Shown: piece after piece, positions 47,939 to 59,868 of the stretch
Layout: each line of letters begins with the position of its first letter
Position numbering within the stretch: position 1 is the stretch's first letter
Assembly (NCBI RefSeq): GCF_000516985.1
Contig: NW_006917099.1
Coordinates: 760,685-824,684 of the forward strand
DNA from: Pestalotiopsis fici W106-1
Taxonomy: Eukaryota > Ascomycota > Sordariomycetes > Amphisphaeriales > Sporocadaceae
Direction of reading: 5' to 3'
DNA length: 64,000 nucleotides
The notes under the pieces: model-generated
What the model was told of the DNA's origin: nothing
The model's database searches: none
The model's input: the letters and a program-made list of their open reading frames with translations, nothing else
Translations under genes and position numbers: made by a program

Positions 47939-49972
47939 TCACCAGCTGAAATTCTCATTGTGCCACCAGACTTCTCTTCCCTTCTTGACCCATGTCCCAA
48001 CATGGCCTCTCAGCTCTCTAGCCATGCCCTCGGACCCGCAAACGAATACAGCCACACGGTCCTCTTGGCCCTTTCTGAAGAATTCATCGACTATCCGCTG
48101 AAAGTCGGGCCGCCTGGAACTGCGCTGAGAAGGTCTCCTGTTTCGCTCGCGGCGGGGAAGCTGTTCCATTTCGACATCGCCGGACCCTCCATTCGAGCTA
48201 GACTCAAACATCTCGCCAGTTAGGAAAAGCTGGACTCGCTCGTCTTCCAAAATGCTCTTCTCGGTGTTGAGAGTCGCCCAAGTAGCCTCACCAGGGGTGC
48301 GGAGCGCCCAGATTACATCAACACGTGCCGTGGTTTCGGTTGTCTGGACTCGATGTTAGTACCGGACTTGCAAAAGTTTGAAACTAGCATTTCCGCAACA
48401 ACTGGAATATCAGAGAACAGACTCGCCAAGTGTGGAGGCAATGCGCTAGATCATGAGGGTAGAACTCACTATTGCTACTTGTTAGCATTCTTGCATTCCA
48501 AAAGCGTCTGTTAGACTAGAGGAGAAGGGTGTTTTCCTACCGAAATATTGGAACAACGGCAGGATGTAGGTGGCGCCCACACCTCCGGCAACCAGAAGGA
48601 CTCGATCAGCCTGGAAATTGCCCAAGCAATACCGGCTACTACCATAAGGCCCTTCGATGCTCAACGGTACTTTACTTCCCGAAGAACTAAGATTGGCAAG
48701 GTTGATGAATGCTCGACTCATCGGCCCTTTTAATTGACGGGCTACCAGCGTCAGTTCTTGGCTGTTTTCGTTTACCGACGCCACCGTGAACGGATTGAAC
48801 ATGAACTCGTAAAGCATCTTCAAAGAGCCTGAGCGAGAAGCGGCCGGGATACTAAGGTACACATGCGAAGCAGGAAAATCGACAAAGCGAGAGATGAATT
48901 TCTCGGGCACTTTGGAAACGATCTTGACCAGATTGGTTCCGGGGATGAGCTCAAGAGTCGCGGCAGCTGTAGTCGTGGTGAATTTCCTGGCTGCCAGGTC
49001 GACTAGGAATACCACCAATGATTGAATCATATAAGCCCTGGCATGATGCACGTGAAAGTATATCATTGGCGGCAGTGCCAACGCAACGAGCAGGTGAGTG
49101 ATGAAAAACATTCTGTACGAATAGGTTCGTATCAAACCAAATGCCGTTGTCGTCAATGCCGTCATACCAAAAAGGGCCAATACGCCGAGGATGACAACTT
49201 TGGAAGATGTCAAACGTTGCATCAACACACCAGTCTGGATATAATAGTTGGTATAGAATGCTCCGTGAAGACATAGCAGTAGGTAGATGATGCGACCTAT
49301 GACTCGATGCCATCGGTTGACTTCTTCATGAGAAGAGCGGAGAGCGTAAGCCACTGGATTGACGTATTTGAGTGAAAGCAGGTACTGAATAGGGAACTGA
49401 GCTGCTGCAACGGCACCAAAACGCTTGGTGAGATGGAAATAGTCTAATCAGAGTCAGCCAACAGCACGCGATGCAGGATGTAATGTAGCAGCCCAATGGA
49501 ATAGACTATCGACCATATTGAATAACAATATTTGTCGGCTTACATCCGCATAATAAGCCCAGTGTTCTAGAAAGATATTCTCACCTCTGCCTGTGCCTTG
49601 AACACAGAGAAATAAGAGCCAGACAGTGTATACCGAGCCAAAGATGAGAGTGTCCCGCCGACCCCAATTCTGGCCGGCAAAGACGACATCGTCGCCGAGC
49701 CACCAGGTGGTCTTCCTCAGAGTCGCAGCCGGAGACGTCGACGACTCGTTGCTTCTTTTATACTTGGATACCGGGGAGCCAGGGACTTGGTCGTACTTTT
49801 GATTTCTTGCCGATATCTTGAGCGAGACCCACGACGCGAACCGAACAAGCAGGAAGATGACCACCGGGACCAGTGCAGACAGCTGGGAGTATCCGGCATG
49901 ACGGTCAAGCGAGAGGCGGCGCTCCTGCTTCTCGGCCTTGGTGAGCTCCAGAAACTCATAGGGCCAAGCCAT
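47939..49972 (-). CDS. ferric reductase-like transmembrane protein (FRE/NOX-type)
   Basis: Predicted to move electrons from NADPH via FAD and two hemes across the plasma membrane to ferric iron. Exons from the start: 49972-49585, 49443-48541, 48477-48470 (8 nt, tentative), 48343-47939; 567 residues. Heme-helix histidines in RWHRVIGRIIYLLLCLHG and FFITHLLVALA..FHVHH. FAD site FNPFT (HPFT in most relatives), NADPH sites IEGPYGSS and GGVGATYILP, and the late VFVCGSEGMARELRGHVG..VWWHNENFSW. Exon 2 ends in phase 1 but the last exon begins in phase 0, so something of 3n+2 nt must lie between; an 8-nt exon (TAGCAATA) before a consensus GTGAGT gives frame and the expected length. Confidence 0.88.
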
Positions 49973-51750
49973 CTTCTCAATGTATAGTAGTGAGATCCGG
50001 TACCGGTTAAATGGAGCCTCCACACGGGTCGGTGAGCAGGGCGCGGGTGTGGAACAGTGGTAACCGGGTTTCCAGAGGACCGCCAAGGACGGGGGCAATC
50101 AGACGGAAGAGACGGTCCGCGCGCACCAATTGCCGAGCTACACCACGAGGCAACTCTTTTCGTCCCGTCCGTGAACGAATGCAGCCAGCGATGGTGGTAC
50201 GATCGAATGCCGCGCGCGTGATGGTGAGAGGTCAGTCAATCAACTTGACATTGACCACGGATTTGGCAATGCCACGTCTTTCCCTCCCCCTTGCTGACCA
50301 CTTTGTTTGACTGAAACGCGGCCTCATCTGAAGTGAGATGCCCGGCGCCAGCTTTGGGCCAGGGGTGGCACAGACCAGGGAGACGCCATGGTGGATAGGT
50401 ATCTTTTTTTTTTCCTAGTTGCTTTTCAGCGGGTTGCGCCGACTTTTGATTCCAAGCACAACTTGAGCCTCAACAACTTCTTCAAGCACGAGAATGTTTG
50501 TTTGAGAAGAAATTGATGTAAGAAGAAATGCAACTAGGTCCGGATCTTTTATGGTGAATTTCGACTAGGATGTTATTGAAGCCTTGTGATGAAATGGGCC
50601 CATTGGCATCGTTCGATTCATCATGGTTGGCTATCGCATCGAAGCAATATCTTTATCCAGACTCTAGGCACTTTACAGGGGGTCCTAGCCACCACACCCA
50701 ACCGCTGGACCTGAACCCACAGCAACTCAGTACCTAGCCGACCATCGCGTGGAATGCGGGGGATGCAGGGCCCTTCACTCCTGCTAATCTTACGCGTCTA
50801 GATGATATGCAAGCCACCAAACGTTGCGAAAGTGATCTCGGGATCCTTTCAAGTCTCTACTACTGTGTACGCCAGCTCTGGCCCTCTAGGTAGATAGATT
50901 GGCAACCCTCATGTTGATTGAGCCGCAGGCTCCGCTGTAATGACTTAGCGAGACCGGCCCCTATCCGAATCGGTCGCGGCGGCGCATTCTTCTAGTAAGC
51001 GGCTCAAGTAAACGATGCCAAGCACAAGCATTGAAACAACATCTCTGCGGTTTCCACCGACGACACGAAGTCCCGACGCATCGGATTGATCATTTCACAT
51101 TCTCTGCTACCAATAAGCTTCTATTTGGGCCCTCAAAAAGAAGCAGAGTGGGCAGCACTACCGGCATAACATATCCGTCAATGACGAAAGATCCTGTATG
51201 GCAAAGATACACTTGGATCATGGATGTCTTTTGCAAACAGTTGATGGTTGGTCTAGAGGATCACGACTGCAACAAGCTCAAGAGCCAACACCGAGATGGT
51301 TTCTCTCCTATCTGCACGCCTGAAAGAAGGGCCTGTGATCTGAGTGCTCTCTCCTCTCTGCAAAACGTTGAAACTAAAACGACAAATCTTTGGGCTACCG
51401 TAAAATAATGTCCGCATCCTACCAGCCTATGCACCCCCGGTCCTTGACTATTTCGATCCACCAACCCACTCATTGATGATCTGTACAAGGGGGTCATCCG
51501 GCAATGTGCCACAACTCGTCATGTACGTCCAACCAAGCTGTGGCATCTCATGGCGTTGAGCCATATATCTCATAGTAGAAATACGGTTGGGAAGCCATCT
51601 CCCCTTGCCTCAGTCTTCTGCCTTCTCTCATTTCCAACCGTACAGTCCTTCTTTTCTTACACGCCACTCGTTGGCATACCAATCAGTCGCTCTCTTTGAT
51701 TTTTATTACTTACCCAGGTATTTCTTTATTCCTTCTCTCACTTCTTTACA
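49973..51750. other. 1.8 kb divergent intergenic region
   Basis: No supported gene. Promoters of the ferric reductase (leftwards) and rhamnogalacturonase (rightwards). CT-rich leader before the latter. Confidence 0.55.
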
Positions 51751-53530
51751 ATGGCTGCTCTCCTGGCTGGTCTCCTGGCGACAGCCTCTTTTGTTCTTCC
51801 CGCTACAGCACAACTGTCAGGAACAGTCGGACCTACCACATCCACCTCTGCAAAGGCAGCCACCAAGGTTTGCAACATCTTGGACTATGGCGGTGTCGCC
51901 AGCGCAACCACCGACAATGGCGCTGCTATCCAGTCCGCCTGGGACGCCTGCAAGAGTGGTGGTCAGGTCTACATCCCCGAGGGAGACTATGGCATGGCTA
52001 CCTGGGTCACGCTCAAGAGCGGAACGGGAGTCTCGATCAACATTGAGGGCACAATCTATCGCACGGGAACCGACGGCGGCAACATGATCATGATTCGGGA
52101 CAGCAGCGACGTCGAGGTCTACTCGGCGACTTCCAAGGGAGCCATGCAGGGTTACGGATACGAGTTTCACTCCCAGGACACCTATGGCCCACGTCTTTTG
52201 CGTTTCTACAAGTGCACTGACTTTTCTGTCCACGATCTCATCCTCGTTGACTGTAAGTTGTCCCTTTTGGAAATTGCAATACGCACCACTGACACTCGCT
52301 CAAGCTCCTGCTTTTCACTTGTCTCTCGACACTTGCACCAATGGTGAATTGTACAACATGATTATTCGTGGTGCTAACGAGGGTGGTCTGGACGGAATCG
52401 ATGTCTGGAGCACCAACATTTGGATTCACGATATTGAGGTGACCAACAAGGACGAGTGCGTCACAGTCAAGAGCCCTGCCGATCACATTCTGGTTGAGCA
52501 GGTCCACTGCAACTGGTCCGGTGGTTGTGCCATGGGATCCCTCGGTTCCGGCGTTGGTAAGTAAAAAGTCTCACTCAAATTCAAATAGCATGGCACTAAT
52601 ATAACAACAGCTGTCCACGATATTGAATACCGCAACATCTACACCCACCACGCCAACCAGATGTACATGATCAAGTCCAACGGCGGAGATGGAGACGTTT
52701 ACAACGTGGCTTTCAACAACTTCATGGGCCACAGCAACGCCTACACCCTCGACTTTGACACGGCCTGGAGCAGCATGTCGGCCGTCGACGGCGACGGCAT
52801 CACCTACTCCAACATTAGCTTCAGCAACTGGAAGGGCACCGCCTCCAACGGCGTGCAGCGCGGCCCCGTCAAGCTCAACTGCCCGTCCAAGGTGCCCTGC
52901 ACCGACATCACCGTCGAGGACTTTGCCGTGTGGACCGAGTCGGGCAGCAGCGTGCTCTACGGCTGCCAAAACGCCTACGGCTCGGGCGTCTGCCTCAACG
53001 ACGGCAGCTCCCACACGGCCTACACCACCACCCAGACCGTCACCACGGTCGCCGGCTACTCGTACTCGACCATGGCCGGCGAGCTGACCGCCGGACTGGG
53101 CCTCACCGCCTCGATTGCCATCCCCACCATGCCCGCGTCCTTTTACCCCGGCCTCCAGCCCATCAGCGCCATTCTCAACGGCGCCGCCGGCGGTTCCGCC
53201 TCGGCAGCCGAGGCCGTGGCCGCCTCCACCACGGCCAGCAGCTCCGCCGCCGTCAAGACGTCTTCCGCTGCCTCATCCTCGTCCTCCTCTGCCAAGTCCT
53301 CTTCTTCGACAACCAAGGCGGCCAAGACCTCCAAGACCACTGGCAGCAAAGTCGGCGCCGAGGCCGTCTCCACGTCATCCAGCAGCGCCCCCTCGGTCGG
53401 CATCACCTCGTCGGCCCCTGCCCCGATCGTGACCTCTGTCGCCAGCAGCAGCAGCAGCAGCGCCCCTGCTGTTTCGAGCTCGGCATCTGCTCACAAGGGA
53501 TGCAAGCGCTCTGCTAAATTCCGTGCCTAG
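51751..53530 (+). CDS. secreted GH28 rhamnogalacturonan hydrolase with Ser-rich tail
   Basis: Predicted to cut the rhamnose-galacturonic acid backbone of pectin outside the cell. Exons 51751-52252, 52305-52556, 52611-53530; 557 residues. Signal peptide [18 protein letters not shown]. The beta-helix begins [25 protein letters not shown]. Catalytic region: GLDGIDVW (Asp197, Asp200) and [11 protein letters not shown] (Asp217, Glu218), then [15 protein letters not shown], the pattern of rhamnogalacturonases and not of polygalacturonases (no NTD/HG pair). After residue about 443 comes a Ser/Ala/Thr/Lys-rich tail of about 105 residues that looks like a glycosylated linker with no module at its end (last residues [11 protein letters not shown]). 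Confidence 0.93.
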
Positions 53531-54129
53531 ATCCGTGAGGACATGTCCCTTTTTCAGGATATGGGAGGAGTACAAAGTTTCTTGTAAATACTTTTTTGAG
53601 AAGAGATAAAATAGCCCGCGCTGCCACTTTGACACTGGGTTGGATCGCCAATCAGCGATAATTACAAAATAATCGTTGTCTGCCAATGAGTGCAATCTTG
53701 AGTCACACATCGCATGTGAGTGCTCAGGAAGTGACATCTTGGAAAGTGAAAATTTGAAAGTTCGTAGTAGTATTTTCCAAGGCATGGAGCATTTATTTAG
53801 TGCCTGCTCGAGGAGTTACCCAAGTTTATCAGTTGCGCAAGTAAGGCACATTCAGGTGGTTGAACTGAAATTGAACAAATGTTCTTGTAAATAATTACCT
53901 ATTGCATAAATCACTACATATTATGAGGGAAGGAAAAGTAGGGTAACATGACACGGATACATCCTGACTTACTGTACATGCCCACCCAAAATGAAAGAAA
54001 AGAGCGAAAAGATAGGAACAGAGAGAGCGAAGAGAAAAATTTCTTTTGAAGAGCCGTTGAAAATGTTGTACCCTCCTCTGGTATCGTCAAACGTGGCAGA
54101 GACAGAGTGGTTATATACGTGAGTACAAA
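53531..54129. other. convergent 3' region
   Basis: 599 bp between two converging stops; no gene seen. Confidence 0.6.
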
Positions 54130-57100
54130 TTAGACAAGGGATGCAATCAGCCCGGCACGACCCACCGCACACCTGGCAGCATCGGCAGTGACAATGTTTT
54201 GCGCAATCGTTGCGATGCCCAAATCAGTGCCTATCAGGCTGCCAGTAATTCCGTCTGGCAGGACAGTGAAGTAGAAGGTGCTCCCGGATACGGAGTCGGT
54301 GGCGAACAGGGTGCCTGTCACGCCAACCTGTCCAACCAGACCATTGTCGGTCGAGTAGACCGACTGCCAGTTTCTTGTGGTGGCTCCCAGCAGCAACGGA
54401 GTGATGTCCGGGAATAAAGCTGGTTCTGACCAAACTTTGGTGCTTCGATCAAATCTCTCCAGATAATTTGTCCTCACGGGCAACAAGCCACCCGTAGTGG
54501 ACCATCCGACGCCGTAAAGAGCATTGTTACCGGTACCCGGGACATATGTCCAATCCCCTACCGTGTGCGCTGGTGTATTCGGTGTGACACCAGATCCAAC
54601 GATTCTGTTGACTGTGGTTGTGCCGGGGAACAAATTGACTTGCGTCCAGCGTGTGTTTGTCGCGTCTAGCAGCCAATACTGGGCGTTCTCGTCAATCACA
54701 CCAGCAACTGCATTGGCAGTCAGATTAAGCGATCCCAAGTCTGTATAGCTACCGTTGCTCGGCGAGATACGGATGAGTCGAGAGGGAGCTGCACCCATAG
54801 CGGCGTAGAGGAGGCCATCCGCAAAATTGTAGCCCATCGCATTGATGGGATTACCATTACCGACGGCAGGATTGACCGTTGTGAAAGTGGCTACAGATAG
54901 AAGCCCAAGGAGAGACAGCGAAAAGTCTGCGCGTATCAGAGCATTGTTATCAATGTAGTAGGCAGGAGGATTTGTGCCACAAGCTGGAGCTGTAACTACC
55001 GCCGTGGTCGTCGGTATGACCGTGGAGATGATGGAACTGAGAGTGGTGCCCACTCCGGTACTGATACTGACGTCAAGGGTGACACTGGTGCTCAATGTGA
55101 CTGATAGAATGGTGCTTGTGGGGATGATGGAAGTGGCGATGCTGGTTAATGTAGTGTCAAGTCCGATTGATAGACTGGTGCTGATGCTTAGGATGCTGGT
55201 CGGTAAGGTAGTCAGGCTAATAATATCACTCGTTGAGATAGTAGCGATGACATCCGGGGTTGTGGTGGGAAGCAGCGTGCTTGTAATATCCAAGATACTG
55301 GATACCTCGCTGCCTAAGCTGGACAGGATACTACTTAGGGCGTCTGTGCCAGTCAGTGGTTCCGTCAAGCTGCTCGTGGGCAGAATGGTTCCAGTTACTG
55401 TGATGCTAGGACTGATAGTAACACTCTCAATAATGCTCGAAATCTCGCCCGTGGCATCTGACAAGACACTGCTGACATCTGAGAGGATACTGCTTAGAGG
55501 ATTTGTAGGTGTAGGCAAAATAGTGGAAATTTCGCCAGTGACCTCTGACAAAAGGCTGCTAACATCTGAGAGGATACTGCTCAACGGATTTGTAGGCGTA
55601 GGCAAAATAGTGGAAATTTCGCCAGTGACCTCTGACAAAAGGCTGCTAACATCTGAGAGGATACTGCTTAACGGATTTGTAGGCGTAGGCAGAATGTTCG
55701 TGAGATCAGACGTGGGCAAAAGAGAAGTTATAACACTGCTGATAATGGAAGTGGCGGTGCTCAATTGGCCATCGGTTCCGGTAGTCAAACCGATACTTGT
55801 TGACAAACTGAGGCTGGTTTCGACGACCGAAGACACGGTGCTGCTGATGACAGAGGTGGAGCTGCTCACCTCGCCGTCGGTTCCAGTAGATTCACTGACA
55901 CTGGTAGTTACACTCAGGCCGGTAGTGAAGCTCGACGACGTACTGGCCGGCTCAGGGCTGGTCGGCTCAGGGCTGGTCGGCTCAGGGCTGGTCGGCTCAG
56001 GGCCGGTAATGGTCGAAGTAATGCTCGTTACATCGCCATCACTCTCTGTTGAAACGATGACAGTTGTTGCCTCAGTAATGCTTGCACTAGTCGTCTCCAG
56101 AGGGTTGGTAATAATCGACGTAATGCTAGTTACATCGCCATCACTCTCTGTCGAAACAATAACAGATGTTAGCTCGGTAACGCTTGCACTGATTGTTTCC
56201 AGAGGGCTGGTGATGATTGATGTAATGCTCGTTATATCGCCATCACTCTCTGTCGAAACGATGATAGTTGTTACCTCGGTAACACTTGCACTAATCGTCT
56301 CCAGGGGACTCGTTATGACAGATGTAATGCTGGTCAAGTCACCATCACTCTCTGTTGAGACGACGACCGTCGTTATCTCGGTAACACTTGCACTAATCGT
56401 CTCCAGGGGACTCGTTATGACTGATGTAATGCTGGTCAAATCACCATCACTCTCTGTTGAGACGATGACCGTTGTTATTTCAGTAAATTCTTCGCTCGTT
56501 GGTAAAGGGCTGGTTATAACCGAAGTAATAGTGGTTAGGTCACCATCACTTTCTGTCGAGATTATAATTGTTGTTGACTCGGTGAATCCTGGGCTCGTGG
56601 GCAGAGGGCTGGTTATGACCGATGTGATAGTGGTTAGGTCACCATCACTTTCCGTTGAGACGATGAGCGTTGTTGATGCAGTGAATCCTTCGCTGGTTGG
56701 TTGGGGGCTGGTTATTACCGACGTAATAGTGGTCAGGTCACCGTCACTTTCCGTTGAGACGATAAGCGTTGTTAATTCAGTGAAANNNNNNNNNNNNNNN
56801 NNNNNNNNNNNNNNNNNNNNNNNNNNNNNNNNNNNNNNNNNNNNNNNNNNNNNNNNNNNNNNNNNNNNNNNNNNNNNNNNNNNNNGGACTTGTTGGGAAA
56901 GGGCTGCTTATAATCGACGTGATGCTTGTTACATCGCCGTCGCTTTCCGTTGAGACGATAACGGTCGTGGAGACACTGAAGCTTATCGTAGGGATTGTTG
57001 CTGTCCCCGTCGTAATACCGGTACCAGTGTTTGAGTTGATACCAGTGCCAACGCTCGTCGAAGAGGTGGTACCAGGCGCGCCAATGAGTAAAGTGACGGG

Positions 57101-59868
57101 CGAGTTCCCAGGAGCCAGAGTTGTGCCAATCTCCAGCTGGTATGAACCATCGGGTTGGAGGGCGAGCTGAGGTATCTCGTAGGTGGCGTCAACAGCAAAT
57201 GCGTTGATTCTGCATTTCAGCGTGTTTCCTACAATGGTACATTGTAGCGGCGCAGTCTCAGGATCATTCAGGGCGCAGGTTGACAAGGTGCAGGCTGCCG
57301 GGTCCAACCGTGCACCGCCGCTGGCATAAGTACAGCAAATGTTGTTGTTGGTGCCATCGTTGGGTGTAATTGTAAGGACACCGGTGGTTGGGTCTAGAGT
57401 GTAATTCACCGGAGATCCGGGGGAAGACGCAGGTCCAAAGCCGATGCGTGGTGGTGTTCCTGCTCCGGGTCCGGTCGCTGGGTGTAGCGTCAGTCCATCG
57501 GCAGAGGTACCAGAGTCGCCGGCAAAGACGGGGAAAGTGGCAACAGAACCAGATGGAGAGGTGGTGGTGCTCGAGATCACGGTGCCAGAAGGCCCAGTGC
57601 CAGTGGGCTCAGTGTTGGTGACGGAGGTTTCTCCGCTAGTCGCAGTGCTGCTGCTAGTGGACGAAGTATTCCCTGGCGAGACTGTGGTCAGAGTTACTGG
57701 AAAGTTGCCAGCCGTGACCTCTTTGCCAATTTCTAATTGATACGAGCCGTCCCCTCTGGGAGCCAGTTGAGTAATGTCGTAGACATCCCCGATTGAAGTG
57801 GCGTCCAGGAAGCATCTCAGCTGTCCAGTGGCGGCAACTGGATTGCACTGTAGAGGTGCTGTGGTCGCATCGCCCAGCGAGCAGCGCGACACGGAGCATT
57901 GAGCCGGGTCGACCAGATTGCCATTTTCGGTATATGTGCAGCAGATATTCTCCGGGGCGGCATTAGGGTCAGCCGGGTTCTCGAGTCCATGCACAAGGAC
58001 AACACCTGTGACTGGGTCCAAACTGTAGGTCACGGGAGACTGGGACGAGTCGAAGATGGTCAGACCCGAAAGCTCGCCAGTGACGGTGCCAAATTCGGGC
58101 TTCAGCGTCGTCCCATCGGCACTGGTGCCAGAATCGGATCCGAAAATGGAAAATGTTGCGAGCGGCCCGATACCCGTTGTAGTGCTGATACTGCTGCTCG
58201 ATATTGAGGCGGCCGGCTGGCTGTTTGTCTCTGTGTTGGTGTTGGTTGGTGGTAATCCACTGGTGGGACCCGTAGTTGGAACAGAAGTTGGAATAAAAGT
58301 GCTAGTGCCAATAGCAGTAATCGTCCTGGTTGGGGCTGGGCTAGCACCGACCAGAGTGCCGTTTATGCATTGGTCATCTTGTATGCAACTGTTAGCGTGT
58401 TTTCGGCAGTGGACAGGCAGGCACTAAGGTTTTCCATAATCCTTCAAGACTTACCTGGATATACGACCAAGTCCTTGAGTACACACCCTACAGGGGCGAG
58501 CAAGACATCAAACAAGGCAAAAATAGTTCCGTTTGGAGTCTGGCAGTACTGGGCTACGCCATCAGGGAACAGCGAGTTTACCCATACAAGGAAACCGCTT
58601 TGAATGGAGAATGATGTTGTAATGCTGCCCGGAGTCTCCATAGACAGATCAATAAATGGAACGCCAGGATCAACGCCAATTGGAATGTCATCGTTAGCAA
58701 AAAGCTGCTCATTTAGCTGCAAGAAACGCCCAGCATCTGTGCAATCTTGCGGATTAGGATCTGAGCCCCTGCCAACGAAGCCGCCCCCGGAGCCGAAACC
58801 CGTAGTGGTAACTTCGCCTGTAGGGAGGACTTCGCCTGTGGGGAAAATTTCCTCTGTAGAGAAGACATCATCTGTGGAGAAGACTTGATCTGTAGGAAAG
58901 GCTTCGCTTGTGGGAAAGGCTTCACCTATGGTCAAGAATTCCTCAGTGGGAGTGGCTTCGTCTGTGGTGGTGATGTCGTCCTGTCTCTTCTGCTTGTTTC
59001 GTCGGACCACCGGGACGGCTGTCTCGGTGACTATGTCTTGAACACTGAGGATCAAGAAGTTGATGCTATTAGTTGGCAGAATGATACCGCTAATTGACGT
59101 GATGAGTTGAGTGCTAATAAAGGTGGTGGTCTGAGTAGCGGTAATTGTGAGGCCATCGCTTATAGAGATAAACGTCTCTGTAACTGTCACAGTGGAAACA
59201 GAAGGAACAGTCGTTGGCACTGTGTCTGTTACAGAGATCGAGTCTGTCACTGACACAGTGAACGAATCTGTGGGTGCAGCAGTTGTCGTAATGGTCTCAG
59301 TCAGCGTACACAGGGTGCTTGTGGTGATAGTCGAGCCTCCAGTGGTGATGACAGTGGGCAAAAATGTTTCAAAGGTTGTCGTTTCAATCAAGGTTGCTGT
59401 ACTCTCAGCGGCGTTAGTAGTGATGAGAGTAGGTCCAACATTGCCGCCGCCATTGTTGTAAGAGATATGAGGGAAATCAGGCAATGTATTAGAAGTTCCT
59501 CCATTGCCATTCGTACCCCAAAAATATCCTGAGTTACCCGGCTCATACGAACTATCTGGTAGACCTGGATCGTATGAGCCATCTGGTAGATCTGGGTCGT
59601 ATGAGCCATCAGGTAGACCTGGATCGTATGGGCCATCTGGAAGGCCAGGTTCATAATTGCCTGAACTAGAACCCTGGCCATCATCCCAAGTACTCGTTGG
59701 TGCAGAATTTGAAAGATAGGTACGTGTGCGAACATGACAAGATTGAGAGAGTGAATCAGCTCCGAGTTGACGCCTGAGGCGACCAACCTGGCGATGCTCA
59801 TTGCTCTCCTGTGGCCTCCCCAGGGTGAGGGGCGCCGCCAGGAGGACAAGAGCTACGTTGGCCAACAT
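54130..59868 (-). CDS. giant Ser/Thr-rich repeat wall protein (sequence gap inside)
   Basis: Predicted secreted wall protein or adhesin, about 1.9 thousand residues. Exons 59868-58455 and 58377-54130; the intron acceptor at 58378 (TACAAG) with a CTAAC branch point restores frame. Order: signal peptide (MLANVALVLLAAPLTLG); 9-residue YDPGLPDGS repeats; Thr-rich stretch; 6-residue EAFPTS-like repeats; a domain like fungal DUF7908 (LNEQLFAND..GSITTSFSIQSGFLVW..YCQTPNGTIFALF); two copies of a cysteine module (ICCTY..DPA.C..S.C.L.D..TAPLQC); 33-34-residue VSTESDGD repeats; 29-residue ILPTPTNPLSSILSD repeats; and a C-terminal beta-propeller-like domain (DUF6923-like, YYIDNNALIR..GYNFADGLLYA). A run of 100 N breaks the array, so the frame across it is unknown. 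No GPI signal is seen. Confidence 0.85.
55440..55698 (-). repeat. 87 bp tandem repeat, three units
   Basis: Three units 87 bp apart encode SILSDVSSLLSEVTGEI-type segments of 29 residues inside the giant wall protein. The second and third units are nearly identical, which points to a recent duplication. Confidence 0.9.
56010..56970 (-). repeat. 99-102 bp tandem repeat array around the gap
   Basis: Copies of the VSTESDGD-coding segment recur at 56033, 56135, 56237, 56339, 56441 (102 bp steps), 56540, 56639, 56738 (99 bp steps) and, past the gap, 56934. At least nine units. Confidence 0.92.
56786..56885. other. assembly gap (100 N)
   Basis: Exactly 100 undetermined bases, a usual placeholder for a gap of unknown size, inside the tandem array. 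The flanking reading frames differ (57 kb side versus 56 kb side), so the true length is not 100. Confidence 0.97.

Noticed and set aside
54974..56953. 659-codon plus-strand frame opposite the giant wall protein
   Set aside because: It is the antisense of Ser/Thr-rich repeats: the 99-102 bp units lack stops in several frames. The minus-strand protein has a signal peptide, ordered domains and a spliced start; this frame has none.
55440..56970. Regular repeats that might suggest a CRISPR-like array
   Set aside because: Repeats are head-to-tail coding units without unique spacers, in a eukaryotic gene.
58388..58400. First AG (GCTAACAG) as acceptor of the giant wall-protein intron
   Set aside because: It gives a frame that stops within a few codons; the next AG (TACAAG) joins VVYP to DDQCINGT in frame.
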